DNA of 64,000 bases from Nonomuraea solani (GCF_900108335.1 NZ_FNVT01000011.1:82218-146217), one strand, 5' to 3'; shown: positions 16,318 to 27,569, counted from the stretch's first letter. Notes: generated by a model not told the origin, from the sequence alone. Program-made: numbers and translations.

Positions 16318-16448
16318 GTGCCTGTTGCGGTGGTGGGCTCGGCGGGTCGCGGAATCTGGTGGCCCGGCTGATGCCGCAGGGGGCCCTGCTGAGGTCGATG
16401 GAGTCCGTTCTCGCCTGGACGCCGGCGCTGGGAGTGACCGATGCCTGA
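16318..16448 (+). pseudogene. Possible remnant of a Rossmann-fold enzyme gene behind the operator pair
   Basis: A GTG at 16318 with AAGGGGG just upstream opens a 17-codon frame, VPVAVVGSAGRGIWWPG. Its VAVVGSAGRG resembles the GxxGxG start of a nucleotide-binding protein. A second short frame (ATG 16371 to TGA 16448, 25 residues, MPQGALLRSMESVLAWT) overlaps its stop and runs into the next gene. This may be a gene reduced to its first and last codons by an internal deletion. Chance is a real alternative. Confidence 0.25.
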
Positions 16449-18168
16449 CTGGACGTACCAGCCGCTGCGCGGGATCGCGGGGGCGCTGCTGGGGGTGCGG
16501 CGGTCGCGGCTGGCGGCGCTGGGGGTGCTGGCCTGGACCGGGTCGCTGCCCGGCGGCGGGAAGGCGATCGCGCGGCTCCTCGGGCACCGCCACCCGCCGG
16601 CGCATGTGGCGGGGACGGTGGGCGGCGTCGCGGTGCGCAGCCGTCTGGGGGCGGTGGTCCCGCCCGAGGTGGCCCGGCAGGCCGTCCGGGCCCTGCCACC
16701 GCTGGGCGCGGGACTGATCGTGGTCGAACCGGTCTCGCTCGCCGACGTGCCGCTGGTGCTGGCGGCGGCGGGCAGACGGGGGTGCGCGCCCGAGCGGGAG
16801 GCGGCGGCCCGTGGGCGGGTGCCGGTGATGGTGCGGACCGGGGATTCGGCGGTGGCGCGGGCTGTTGAGCCGTATGTGGATGCGGTGCTGCCGGTGGACG
16901 GGCCGGAGGTCGTGTGCCGGGAGTCGGCGTCCGTGGCGGAGGCGGTGCGGGAGTTGGCCGAGCCGGGCAAGGTCGTGCTCGCCACGCCGGCCCTGCTGAT
17001 CGAGGCGGGGCCCGGGTGGTTCGGGCGGGTGATGGAGGCGGCGACGCCCACCGCGCCCGCCCCCACGCCAGTAGGCGGCGATCCCCGGCAATGGCCCGCC
17101 TGGTGGTGGGGGCTGATGACGGGCGTGATCATGGCCGTCGCCGGGCTGGTGGCCGCCGCCGTCGCGCTCGGCCCGGTGCTGCTCTGGTACGACCGCGCCT
17201 TCCTCGACATGGACCGGCACGCGCTGCACGCCACCAACCACCACCTCGTCCACTTCCTGCGCCACGACCGGATCACGCTGGCGGGCACGATGGTGGCCAT
17301 CGGCGTCCTGTACGCGGGCCTGGCCGCCGGAGGCATGCGCCGGGGCTGGCCGTGGGCGCGGGAGGCGTACCTGGTGTCGGGGTGGATCGGGTTCGCGGCG
17401 GTGCTCTACCTGTTCGCCCACGGATACGCCGAGCCGCTGCACCTGGTGCTGACCGCCGTGCTCCTGCCGATGTTCGTGGCCGCGTCCCGCCGGTCCCCGG
17501 ACGGCCCCCGGTGGACGGCCCGGCCGGACGGGCCGGAGCGTGAGCGCCGCCGCGCGCTCACCGGTCAGCTCCTGATGGTGGTCACCGGGATCGGGCTGTT
17601 CGCCGGTGGCGTGGCCGTGTCGGCCGTCGGGCTCACCGACGTGTTCGTCGCCGGCGACGTGGCGTACCTGGGCGCCGGGGCGGACGACCTGGACGCGGTG
17701 AACGAGCGGCTGATGCCGTTCATCGCGCACGACCGGGCCGGGCTGGGCGGGGGGCTGATGGCGGCGGCCGCGGCGATCACCGCGCTGAGCGCCTGGGGCT
17801 GGCGGCGCGGGGAGGCGTGGGTGTGGTGGACGCTCGCGCCGGCCGCCGCCGCCGGGTTCGTCCCGGCCGTCGTCACCCACCTGAGCATCGGGTACGTCGA
17901 CCTCTGGCACCTGTCACCCGTCTTCCTCGGGATGGCGCTCACCGGGACCGCGCTGGCTCTCGCGCGCCCGTACCTGTGCGGTGTTGGAGAATCTCCCATT
18001 TGTCCCCGACCGGCCGCTCGCACCCCCACCCTCATGGCTAGCCTGGCAGTAGGTGGAACGTTTCGTACTTTGCGAGGTGGAAGCCCGGATGACCGTCACT
18101 CCCACGCACCTGAACGACCTCGCCGGACGGGCCGAGGCAATCACCGCGGAGATCCATCAGCTCTGTGA
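16441..18168 (+). CDS. Integral membrane protein with degenerate PyrD-like N-terminal domain
   Basis: 575 residues from ATG 16441, preceded by GGGAG. The first 200 residues are soluble: WTYQPLRGIAGALLG, GTVGGVAVRSRLG and ALPPLGAGLIVVEPVSLADVP recall class 2 dihydroorotate dehydrogenase but without its catalytic and FMN-binding residues, so I treat that only as fold similarity. The second half has about eight membrane helices (for example LMTGVIMAVAGLVAAAVALG, WIGFAAVLYLFAHGYA, LLMVVTGIGLFAGGVAVSAVG). The last 55 residues after RPYLC are Arg/Pro-rich and run 80 bases into the next gene, an unusually long same-strand overlap, so the true 3' end may be shifted by a frame error. Function unknown. 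Confidence 0.65.
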   Translation: MPDWTYQPLRGIAGALLGVRRSRLAALGVLAWTGSLPGGGKAIARLLGHRHPPAHVAGTVGGVAVRSRLGAVVPPEVARQAVRALPPLGAGLIVVEPVSLADVPLVLAAAGRRGCAPEREAAARGRVPVMVRTGDSAVARAVEPYVDAVLPVDGPEVVCRESASVAEAVRELAEPGKVVLATPALLIEAGPGWFGRVMEAATPTAPAPTPVGGDPRQWPAWWWGLMTGVIMAVAGLVAAAVALGPVLLWYDRAFLDMDRHALHATNHHLVHFLRHDRITLAGTMVAIGVLYAGLAAGGMRRGWPWAREAYLVSGWIGFAAVLYLFAHGYAEPLHLVLTAVLLPMFVAASRRSPDGPRWTARPDGPERERRRALTGQLLMVVTGIGLFAGGVAVSAVGLTDVFVAGDVAYLGAGADDLDAVNERLMPFIAHDRAGLGGGLMAAAAAITALSAWGWRRGEAWVWWTLAPAAAAGFVPAVVTHLSIGYVDLWHLSPVFLGMALTGTALALARPYLCGVGESPICPRPAARTPTLMASLAVGGTFRTLRGGSPDDRHSHAPERPRRTGRGNHRGDPSAL

Positions 18169-18544
18169 CGGCGTCCCGGCGGGAACGCCCGAGCACGAGG
18201 TGCTCCTGACCGCGCGGCAGGCGGCCGGGTGGATGGCCAGAGGCGCCGAGGACCTGCAGCTCGCGGCCAAGGAGCTGGCCAGGGTGCAGGCCGAGCAGAC
18301 GTGTGCGATGCCGTGGGGCGTGTGCCCCGAGCACGGCAACACCCTGTCCTCCAGGGCCGGCATCTCCGAGTGCCGCGTATGTCACCGCACCTGGAACTAC
18401 GACCGGCCCGGCCGGCCGTGTGGTCAGCCGGTGACGTGGCGGGTGATCGACCGGACGGGGAACGAGACGCGGATGTGCGACGGGCACGTTCTCGGCGCCC
18501 GGGCGGCCGTGGCGGGGGCCACCTTCATGCGTCTGGACCAGTGA
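18089..18544 (+). CDS. Small protein with zinc-ribbon-like cysteine/histidine clusters
   Basis: 151 residues from ATG 18089, chosen because GGTGGAAG precedes it; GTG 18053 would add 12 residues. The first 75 residues are helical. The second half carries CPEHGNTLSS, ECRVCHRTW, RPCGQP and MCDGHV, that is CxxH, CxxC and CxxH clusters able to hold one or two zinc ions. There is no signal peptide or membrane segment, so it is cytoplasmic. It overlaps the end of the upstream membrane gene and is followed by a small hairpin. Family not recognised; a nucleic-acid or protein-binding adaptor is plausible. Confidence 0.7.
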   Translation: MTVTPTHLNDLAGRAEAITAEIHQLCDGVPAGTPEHEVLLTARQAAGWMARGAEDLQLAAKELARVQAEQTCAMPWGVCPEHGNTLSSRAGISECRVCHRTWNYDRPGRPCGQPVTWRVIDRTGNETRMCDGHVLGARAAVAGATFMRLDQ

Positions 18545-18562
18545 GGTACAGCCTGCTGTACC
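18545..18562. repeat. Inverted repeat directly after the zinc-ribbon gene
   Basis: GGTACAG (18545-18551) and CTGTACC (18556-18562) with a four-base loop, starting on the base after the stop codon. It could be a weak terminator or an operator for the small membrane gene downstream. Confidence 0.4.
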
Positions 18563-18650
18563 CCACGAGTGCCCTTGGCGGGATCGCCGGTCGCGGCGGT
18601 GGTTCGTACCTTTGATCACGACGAACCGTCCAGTGAACGAGGAGCACACC

Positions 18651-18827
18651 ATGACCGGCATCAAGCGTCCCCTTCTCTGGCTGATCCTGGTGGTCAGCGT
18701 GGTCTGCAACGCGGTGCTCAACGTCGCCGGCGCCAACATGTTCGTCGGTGCCGCGTTCGGGGTGGTCGCCCTGGTTTGCGCCGGCACTCTGGTCAAGCAG
18801 CACTACCAGAAGCGGCGCGCCGTATAA
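18651..18827 (+). CDS. Small two-helix membrane protein
   Basis: 58 residues from ATG 18651, with GAGGAG seven bases upstream. It has two hydrophobic segments (PLLWLILVVSVVCNAVLNVAG and FVGAAFGVVALVCAGTLV) and a basic end KQHYQKRRAV, so the C terminus is probably cytoplasmic. No family is recognised; such small proteins often modulate a membrane partner, and the kinase gene starts 86 bases downstream. Codon use is typical of the region. Confidence 0.65.
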   Translation: MTGIKRPLLWLILVVSVVCNAVLNVAGANMFVGAAFGVVALVCAGTLVKQHYQKRRAV

Positions 18828-18913
18828 GTCGTGAAATGTCGTTCTTGGTGCGTAGGCACGGGCTACCCTGAGCGCGGCATGGACAGATCATCCGAACCCT
18901 GTGGAGTGCCGCT

Positions 18914-20481
18914 GTGACCGTTCCACGCGCGCTGGAGTACCAGCGACTCGGTGAATATCGGATCTCGGCACGGCTGGGCGAGGGCGGTCAGGGCACCGTC
19001 TACCTGGGGGAATCGCCCGGCGGGCAGCGGGTGGCGATCAAGGTGCTGCACGCGCGGTCCGCGGGCGATCCCGAGACCCGGCGGCGGTTCCTGCGGGAGG
19101 CGGAGGTCGCGGCGAGCGTGGCCGCCTTCTGCACGGCCCGGGTCCTGGGGACGGGGGTGGTGGACGAGCGGCCGTACCTCGTCAGCGAGTACGTCCCGGG
19201 CCCGTCCCTCGACGAGCTGGTCAAGCGCGACGGGCCGCGCAGCGGCAGCGGGCTGGAACGGCTGGCGGTCTCCACGCTGACCGCGCTGGCCTCCATCCAT
19301 GGCGCCGGGGTCGTGCACCGCGACTTCAAGCCGGCCAACGTGATCCTCGGTCCCGAGGGGCCGGTGGTGATCGATTTCGGCATCGCCCGCGCGCTCGACC
19401 ACATGACGAGCAACACGCAGGTGGCGGGGACTCCGTCGTACATGCCTCCTGAGCAGTTCACCGACCAGCCGCTGACGCCGGCGTCGGACATGTTCTCCTG
19501 GGCGAGCACCATGGTCTTCGCCGCGACCGGCCGGACCGCCTTTCCCGGCTCTTCCGTGCCCGCGATCCTGCACGCCATCCTGCACGCCGAGCCCAACGTC
19601 TCGGGCGTGCCCGAGCCCCTGCGCCCGCTGGTGGCCGCCTGCCTGGCCAAGGACCCGGCCGCGCGCCCGGCCGCCGCGCGGTTGCTGCGCGACCTCACCG
19701 GTGGCGACCCGAACGGGCGCACGATGGTCGATCTGCCGACCGAGCCGCTCGTCCGGCGGCGGCGCTCCACGAAGATCGCCGTGGCGGCCGTGGCGGCGGC
19801 GCTGGTCGTGACGGCGGGTGTGCTGGTCGTGCCGTCCTGGCTGGGCGGGCGGAACGACGCGGCGTCGCTGACGGCGGGGACGAGCCTGGATCTCGCGGCG
19901 CTGCCCAAGGTCGAGGTCGACGACCGGTTCGCGGGCGACAGCTCACGCCGGTACGCCACATACCGGCCGTTCCCCGAGGAAGGTCTGCCGTCGATCACCG
20001 TCGGCGAGGGCAGGTTCACCGGAGGCGGTTCCGCGCCGTTCTTCGGGATGGTGGCCGGGCCCGCCGCGCTCTCCTCCGCCCAGGCCGTCAGCGTGCTGAC
20101 CGCCGGCACGTTCACCGGCAGCGGCCGGTTCGAGGACAGCGTCTTCGTGGGCTGGGTCAAGGACGGGGACAACTACCTGACGGCCTGGTACAACAACACC
20201 CGCAAGGCCACCGGCTTCGACCTGCGGGCGCGCGGCTCGTTCATGAAGGCGCAGGACGAGGTCCCGCTGACCCTGGCTCCGGGCGACCGCTTCGCCCTGC
20301 TCCTGGTCGGTGGCACGGTCACCTCGTACGCCGAGCACGGGGGCAAGTGGCGCCGGCTGCACACCGCCTCCATCGGCGAGACGCTCGCGACCCCGCAGAC
20401 GCGGCAGCAGTACCGGTACGGGTTCGGCCTGCGCGCCACCACCGGCACCATCAGCGTCACCCGCACGGAAGGCCGGCGCTC

Positions 20482-20485
<4 letters not shown>
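18914..20485 (+). CDS. Receptor Ser/Thr protein kinase with jelly-roll-like extracellular domain
   Basis: 523 residues, GTG start at 18914. Kinase domain about residues 15-265 with GEGGQG, Lys43, HRDFKPAN (Asp137), DFG (Asp154) and GTPSYMPPEQ. One membrane segment follows at about 287-310 (KIAVAAVAAALVVTAGVLVV). The outer domain of about 200 residues contains VFVGWVKDGDNYLTAWYNN and GDRFALLLVGGTVTSYAE, a pattern seen in concanavalin-like carbohydrate-binding beta-sandwiches such as DUF1080 relatives, so a glycan ligand is possible. Its stop overlaps that of the convergent ABC ATPase gene by three bases. It is the third kinase of the same design in 10 kb. Confidence 0.9.
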
Positions 20486-22097
<1,612 letters not shown>

Positions 22098-22101
<4 letters not shown>

Positions 22102-22940
22102 GGTGTTCTCCCTTCGAAGCGGCGTTGCAGGCGGCGGCCCACGACGGTCAGGCAGACGACCGTGAGCGTGATCGCCAGGCCCGGGAAGAACGCCTCCCAC
22201 CAGGCCACGCGCAGGTAGTTGCGGGCCTCGGCGAGCATCGCGCCCCATTCGGCGGCCGGCGGCTGCGGCCCCATGCCGAGGAAGCTGAGCCCGGAACCGG
22301 CGATCACCGCCTGCCCGAGCCCGATCGTGGCCAGGACGGGGATCGGGCCGAGCACGTTGGGCAGCACGTGCCCGGCGGTGATCGCCAGGCGGGAGCGGCC
22401 GAACGTGAGGGCCTGTTCGACGTAGCCGGAGTGGCGGACGACGAAGGTCTGGGCCCTGATCACGCGGGCGTAGTTCGGGACCTGGGCGACGGCGATGGCG
22501 AAGATGACGTTGCCGGTGCCCGGGCCGGTGATCGCGACGATGAGGAGGGCGAGCAGCAGTTCGGGGAGCGTGGACAGCACGTCGAACGAGCGGGCCAGCG
22601 CCTCGTCCAGCCATGTGGGCGACAGGCCGGCGGCGAGGCCGAGCAGCACGCCGGAGGCGACCGCGATGGCGGTGGCGGCCACGCCGATGACGACCGAGTG
22701 GCCGGCGCCGTGGATAGCCCTGGCCAGCACGTCGCGGCCGAGGTGGTCGGTGCCGAACCAGTGGGCCGCGCCGGGCGGGCTGAGCGCGTTGAGCGGGTCG
22801 GCGGCCAGCGGATCCACGGAGGTGAGCAGGCCGGGCACCACGACGGCGATCCCCAGCAGGACGAGGAAGGCCGCCGGAAGGAGTGCGCCGGGACGGACGA
22901 AGACCTTCGGGGCCGGCCGGGAGCCGGCGACTGCGGACAT
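22098..22940 (-). CDS. ABC transporter permease (DppC type)
   Basis: 280 residues. The N-terminal OppC-like helix (LLPAAFLVLLGIAVVVPGLL) is followed by five further membrane helices and the BPD_transp_1 coupling loop around EQALTFGRSRLAITAGHVLPN (EAA motif). It pairs with the DppB-type permease to form the channel. Its stop overlaps the ATPase start, and it begins six bases after the upstream permease ends. Confidence 0.92.
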
Positions 22941-22946
22941 TGGCGA

Positions 22947-23852
22947 TCAGCCCCTTATTCGGGGGTCGATGGCGCGGTAGGCCAGGTCGAGGAGGGTGCT
23001 GATGGTGACGTACACGATGGCCGACAGCAGGACGACGGCCATCACGACCGGCATGTCGCGGCCCGTCACCGCCTGCATGGCCACCTGGCCGAGCCCGGGC
23101 CGGCCGAACAGGATCTCGGTGATCACCGCGCCGCCCAGCAGCGTCCCGGTGAACCAGCCCGCCAGCGTCACGGCGGGGATCAGGGCGTGCCGCAGCGCGT
23201 GCCGGGCGACCAGGGCGCGCTCGGTAAGGCCGCGCGCCCGTGCCGTCACCGCGAACGGCTGCTCCAGCGCCCGCTCCAGCCCTCCGCGCAGCACCTGGCC
23301 GAGGACGCCCGCGATCGGCAGCCCCAGCGCGAGCGCGGGCAGCACCAGCGCGGCCGGCCCCTGCGCCCCGGAGACCGGGAACCAGCCGAGCGTGAACGAG
23401 AACACCGACAGCAGCACGATCCCGATCAGGAACGGCGGCACCGACACCGACACCAGCTCGGCTGCCGAGGCGGCGCCGCGCAGCCACCGGCCGCGCCCCG
23501 CCGTGACGACGGCGATGATCCCCGCCAGCGCCACCCCGGCGGCCGCCGCCGCCAGGGTGAGCTGCGCGGTCGGCCCCACCTGGGTGGCCAGGATCTCGCC
23601 GACGCCACGCTGCAACTGGTACGACCGGCCCAGGTCACCGTGGAGCAGCCGCCACAGGTAGGCCACGTACTGGACGATCTCGGGCCGGTCGAGCCCCCAC
23701 TCGGCGACGATCCGCGCCCGGATCTCCGGGGTGTCGGGGCCGTCGCCGACCAGGATGTCGACGGTGTCGCCGGGGGCGAGCAGCAGCGCGACGTACGAGG
23801 TCGTGGCGGCGGCCCAGAGCACGGCCAGCCCGGCGCCCAGCCGCCTGATCAC
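22947..23852 (-). CDS. ABC transporter permease (DppB type)
   Basis: 301 residues from GTG 23852, overlapping the binding-protein stop in a GTGA arrangement. The frame is open far upstream, but that part is the binding-protein gene in another frame. It has a DppB-like N-terminal helix (LGAGLAVLWAAATTSYVALLLA), a periplasmic-side loop, then the permease domain with EAA-like TARARGLTERALVARHALRHA and the end LAYRAIDPRIRG. Partner of the DppC-type protein. Confidence 0.92.
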   Translation of the reverse strand: MIRRLGAGLAVLWAAATTSYVALLLAPGDTVDILVGDGPDTPEIRARIVAEWGLDRPEIVQYVAYLWRLLHGDLGRSYQLQRGVGEILATQVGPTAQLTLAAAAAGVALAGIIAVVTAGRGRWLRGAASAAELVSVSVPPFLIGIVLLSVFSFTLGWFPVSGAQGPAALVLPALALGLPIAGVLGQVLRGGLERALEQPFAVTARARGLTERALVARHALRHALIPAVTLAGWFTGTLLGGAVITEILFGRPGLGQVAMQAVTGRDMPVVMAVVLLSAIVYVTISTLLDLAYRAIDPRIRG

Positions 23853-25447
23853 GTGCCGATCCGGACGTCGTAGGCGCCGGCCGGGGTGCCGGACGCCGGG
23901 TCGAAGCCGAGCCCCCGCACGCTCTTCCGCGCGGCGACCTGGTCGGCGGGCACGTAGATCGGGAACACGATGGCCTTCTCCGTCACGGCCGCCCGCTGCA
24001 CCTTGGCGTAGAGCTCCTTGCGCTCGGCCTGGTCGGAGGTGGCCGAGGCGGAGGCCAGCCACTTGTCCACCCGGGGGTCGGCGAAGTGGGTGCGGTTGAT
24101 GGCCCCCTTCTCCGGCAGGATCAGGTTGAGCGCGGCGCCCGCGTCGGAGTCGCCGCGGGAGTTGCCGAAGATCTCGTACTGGTCCTCTTCCAGGGCCTTC
24201 TGGGCGCTGCCCTGGTCGACGATCCTGACCTGGAAGTCGATGCCGGCGTTCTGCTTGACCTGGGCCTGGACGGCCTGGGACAGGATGTCCCTGCGATCGC
24301 GGACGAACGGCGCGGAGGCGACCTCGCGGACCGTGAGCCGCTTGCCGTCCTTGACGCGGAAGCCCTCCGCGTCGCGCTGTCCCCAGCCGGCCGCGTCGAG
24401 CAGGGAGTTGGCCTTGGCCAGGTCGCCGCCGAAGGTGCCCTTCAGCGTGCCGTCGTAGAAGGGGCTCTTCTCGCCGACGATGCTCCACGCCCTGGTGGCG
24501 GTGCCCTGGTAGACGGACTTCAGCACCGCGTCCACGTCCACGGCCTCGCGGAACGCCTCTCGTACGCGCTGGTCGTCGAAGGGCGGGTGGGAGGTGTTGA
24601 AGTAGTAGGAGTAGGCGGTGCCGGAGTTCAGTGAGGTCTGGAGGGTAAGGTCCGGGTCCTTCTTGATCAGGCCGACCTCGGTGGCCGGGACACCCTCGAT
24701 GACCTGCACCTGGCCGGAGGTGAGCGCGCCCACCCGGACGGCGGCCTCGGGCAGGAAACGGTAGGTGATTTCGGGCAGGTAGGCGGGGCCCTGGTGCGCG
24801 GCGCCGGCGGGCGGCCACTGGTAGGCGGGGTTGCGGCGGTAGTGGAGCTCCTGCCCCTGGACGAACCGGTCGAGGATGAAGGGCCCGGTGCCGACCAGGT
24901 CGGGGCCGCCGAACTTCAGGTCCTTGGCACTCTTGAGCGACTTCGGGGAGACCTGCCCGGCGTACGGCGAGGCGAGGAAGTCGAGGAACAGCGCGTCCGG
25001 CTCCTTGAGCGTGAGCTTCAGCCGGTACGGCGACACGACCTCCGCCTCGTCGAGGGCCTTGAGCTGGATCGCGGCCACCGCCGGGTTGTAGCCCGGCACG
25101 CGGAACTGGTCGAGGTTGGCCTTGACGGAGGCGGCGTCGAACTTCGTGCCGTCGTGGAAGGTGACGTCGTCGCGCAGGTCGAGCGTGTAGGTCAGCCCGT
25201 CGTCCGACGCCTCCCACGACTTGGCCAGCCACGGCTGGAACGAGCCGTCCTCGCCGCGCGAGATGAGCGCGTCGAACTGGTTGAACACCAGCAGCCTGGC
25301 CTTGTTCTGCGACCACAACTGCGGGTTCAGCGTGATCGGCTGGGTTTCGACGGCCCAGGTCAGCGTGGCATTCTGCGTAGTTTGGGCGGTTTGCGCGCCG
25401 CACGCGGACAGCACGGCGACGAGAAGGATGGGGGTCAGGCGCTTCAC
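23849..25447 (-). CDS. Substrate-binding lipoprotein, SBP_bac_5 family
   Basis: 532 residues. The lipobox LLVAVLSACG places the lipidated cysteine at about residue 16, so the mature protein is anchored outside the membrane. The family 5 core is clear: WAVETQPITLNPQ, PWLAKSWEASDDGLTYTLDLRDDVTFHDGTKF near the N-terminal third, and a C-terminal GLGFDPASGTPAGAYDVRIGT. This class binds peptides, nickel, glutathione or other small ligands. Its position among sulfur-type monooxygenases suggests an organosulfur ligand. Start and stop overlap both neighbours by 4 bases, showing tight coupling. Confidence 0.92.
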   Translation of the reverse strand: MKRLTPILLVAVLSACGAQTAQTTQNATLTWAVETQPITLNPQLWSQNKARLLVFNQFDALISRGEDGSFQPWLAKSWEASDDGLTYTLDLRDDVTFHDGTKFDAASVKANLDQFRVPGYNPAVAAIQLKALDEAEVVSPYRLKLTLKEPDALFLDFLASPYAGQVSPKSLKSAKDLKFGGPDLVGTGPFILDRFVQGQELHYRRNPAYQWPPAGAAHQGPAYLPEITYRFLPEAAVRVGALTSGQVQVIEGVPATEVGLIKKDPDLTLQTSLNSGTAYSYYFNTSHPPFDDQRVREAFREAVDVDAVLKSVYQGTATRAWSIVGEKSPFYDGTLKGTFGGDLAKANSLLDAAGWGQRDAEGFRVKDGKRLTVREVASAPFVRDRRDILSQAVQAQVKQNAGIDFQVRIVDQGSAQKALEEDQYEIFGNSRGDSDAGAALNLILPEKGAINRTHFADPRVDKWLASASATSDQAERKELYAKVQRAAVTEKAIVFPIYVPADQVAARKSVRGLGFDPASGTPAGAYDVRIGT

Positions 25448-26541
25448 GGGCGGTTCCAGGCGTCGGCGAGCAGCTCGAACGAGCGCACGCGGTCTTCGTG
25501 TTCGTGGGTGATGGTGGTGACGAGCAGTTCGTCGGCCCCGGTCACCCGGCGCAGCACGCGCAGCCCCTCGGCCACCTGCTCAGGCGTGCCCGTGAAGCGC
25601 GTGTCGATCCGGTCCTTGACCAGCTCCCGGTCGGCCTCGGTCCAGACGTGGGCGTCGGCCTCCTCCGGGGTGGGGTACGGCATCGCGCCCGCCCCGGTCC
25701 TGATGCTGCGTACCCACAGGTCGTAGCCCTTGCCCAGCCGCGCGGCCGTGGGCTCGTCGTCGGCGACGAGCACGTCGGCCGAGACGATCACGTACGGCTC
25801 GGCCAGCGCGGCCGAGGGCTTGAACGCCTCCCGGTACGCCTCGACCGCCTCCAGCACGCTGGACGGGCTGACGTGGTAGTTGGCCGCGAACGGCAGCCCG
25901 CGCTCGCCGGCCACCTGGGCGCTCTGGCCGCCGCTGCTGCCCAGCAGCCAGACCTCCAGGTCGGCGCCCTCGCCGGGGACGGCGTGCGCTGAGTGCGTGC
26001 CGGCCAGGAAGGCGAGCACGTCGTCGATCTGGTCGGCGAAGTCGGGCGTCTGGGCGCCCGGCTGCTGGAGGAGAGTGGCGTAGTGGGCGAGATGGGGGTG
26101 TTTGGCGAGCTGCGACCAGTCGAACGGCTTCGGGATGAGCAGCCCGTCGACCACCCGGGCCGGCGCGGGTTCGACCGGCGCGGGTTCGACCCGGGTGGCC
26201 TCGGCGCGGCGCTGGCCCGAGCGGCCGATGCCGAGGTCGACGCGACCCGGGTAGAGCGCGTCGATGAGCCCGAACTGCTCGACCACCGCCAGCGGCGTCT
26301 GGTGCCCGAGCTGCACGGCGCCGGAGCCGACCCGGATCGTGGACGTGGCCGCCGCCACCAGCGCGATCAGCACGGCCGGGGCCGAGCTGGCCACGCCGGG
26401 CGCGAAGTGGTGCTCGGCCAGCCAGTAGCGGCGGTAGCCGTACCGCTCGGCCCGCACCGCGAGGTCGATGGTGTTCCTGAGCGCGTCGCCGGCGGTGCCC
26501 CCCGACGTGATCGGGGCGAGGTCGAGGATCGACAGGGTCAC
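25444..26541 (-). CDS. LLM-class flavin-dependent monooxygenase (MsnO8-like)
   Basis: 365 residues. The luciferase-like TIM barrel shows ERYGYRRYWLAEHHFAPGVASSAP near the start, IRVGSGAVQLGHQTPLAVVEQFGLID and PGRVDLGIGRS, a pattern of the single-component-looking LLM subgroup. It uses FMNH2 supplied by the flavin reductase of the same operon and O2. The substrate is not readable from the sequence; relatives oxidise sulfonates or other small organics. ATGA overlaps join it to the binding protein downstream and the next LLM gene upstream. Confidence 0.9.
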   Translation of the reverse strand: MTLSILDLAPITSGGTAGDALRNTIDLAVRAERYGYRRYWLAEHHFAPGVASSAPAVLIALVAAATSTIRVGSGAVQLGHQTPLAVVEQFGLIDALYPGRVDLGIGRSGQRRAEATRVEPAPVEPAPARVVDGLLIPKPFDWSQLAKHPHLAHYATLLQQPGAQTPDFADQIDDVLAFLAGTHSAHAVPGEGADLEVWLLGSSGGQSAQVAGERGLPFAANYHVSPSSVLEAVEAYREAFKPSAALAEPYVIVSADVLVADDEPTAARLGKGYDLWVRSIRTGAGAMPYPTPEEADAHVWTEADRELVKDRIDTRFTGTPEQVAEGLRVLRRVTGADELLVTTITHEHEDRVRSFELLADAWNRP

Positions 26542-27569
26542 GAGCCACCTCCAAGGGGCCTGCTGGGGATCTCCGCCCGCAGCACGGGCGCGATCTCGGC
26601 CTGGAACAGCTCCAGCGCGCTCCGGTGCTCCTTCCGGGTGAGCCCGTCGGCGTCGGCGTGCAGGTGCATGACCTCGTGCCCGAACCTCTTGTGGTAGCGC
26701 AGCACCTTGTCCACGATCTGGTCCGGGCTGCCGACCAGGATCGAGCTCCGCTCGATGGCGTCCTCCAGGGTCGGGAAGACGATCGGCAGGCCGAGTTTCC
26801 GCTGGAACGCGACGCGGGCGTCATAGACGGGCCGGTAGGTGGCGATGGCCTCCTGCGAGGTCTTCGCCGCGTAGTAGCCCGCCGTCCCCGCCCCCACCAG
26901 CGCGGCGGCCGGGTCGTGGCCGTAGTACGCCCAGCGTTCGCGGTAGTGGTCGATCAGGTCGGCGTAGGGGTCGATGGGGTTGGTGACGTTCGCGGAGAAC
27001 AGCGGGTCGCCGTACCTGGCGGCCAGGTCCACCGACTCCTTGCTGGTGGCGCTGCCGTGCCAGACCCTGATCGGCCGCTGCGACGGCCGCGGCCAGGTCT
27101 CGGCCTCGACGAGCGGCGGACGAAATCGCCCCTCCCAGGTGACTTTGTCCTCCCGCCAGAGGCGCCGGAACAGCTCGTACGACTCGCGGTTGCGCTCCCA
27201 CTGGTCCTCGGCCGTGACGTGGAACAACTGGGCCTGCGCGGCGCCGTTGCCCTTGCCGATGATCAGCTCCAGCCTGCCCTCCGACAGGTGGTCGAGCGTG
27301 GCATAGTCCTCGTACGCCCGCACCGGGTCCAGCAGGCTCAGCGTGGTGACCGCGGTGAACAGCCGGATCCTGGACGTCCTGGCCGCGATGTGGGAGAGCA
27401 CCACCGGCGGCGAGGAGGAGATGAACGGCCGCTCGTGCCGCTCCCCCACGCCGAACCCGTCGAAGCCGAGCTCCTCGGCCAGCACGGCGTTCTCGACGAC
27501 CTCGCGGAAGCGTTCGGTGGGCGATCGGTCGTCGTTGTGGACGATCAGCGTGATGGCTAGAAATTTCAT
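26538..27569 (-). CDS. LLM-class flavin-dependent oxidoreductase (second copy, distinct subgroup)
   Basis: 343 residues from ATG 27569 with GGAGG upstream. The barrel begins MKFLAITLIVHNDD and has AEELGFDGFGVGERHERPFISS, RIRLFTAVTTLSLLDPVRAYEDYATLDHLSEGRLELIIGKGN. That is a subgroup different from the downstream LLM protein. The C-terminal VGSPDQIVDKVLRYHKRFGHE is typical of LLM proteins. Depends on reduced flavin from the operon reductase. Overlaps both neighbours by four bases. Confidence 0.9.
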   Translation of the reverse strand: MKFLAITLIVHNDDRSPTERFREVVENAVLAEELGFDGFGVGERHERPFISSSPPVVLSHIAARTSRIRLFTAVTTLSLLDPVRAYEDYATLDHLSEGRLELIIGKGNGAAQAQLFHVTAEDQWERNRESYELFRRLWREDKVTWEGRFRPPLVEAETWPRPSQRPIRVWHGSATSKESVDLAARYGDPLFSANVTNPIDPYADLIDHYRERWAYYGHDPAAALVGAGTAGYYAAKTSQEAIATYRPVYDARVAFQRKLGLPIVFPTLEDAIERSSILVGSPDQIVDKVLRYHKRFGHEVMHLHADADGLTRKEHRSALELFQAEIAPVLRAEIPSRPLGGGS

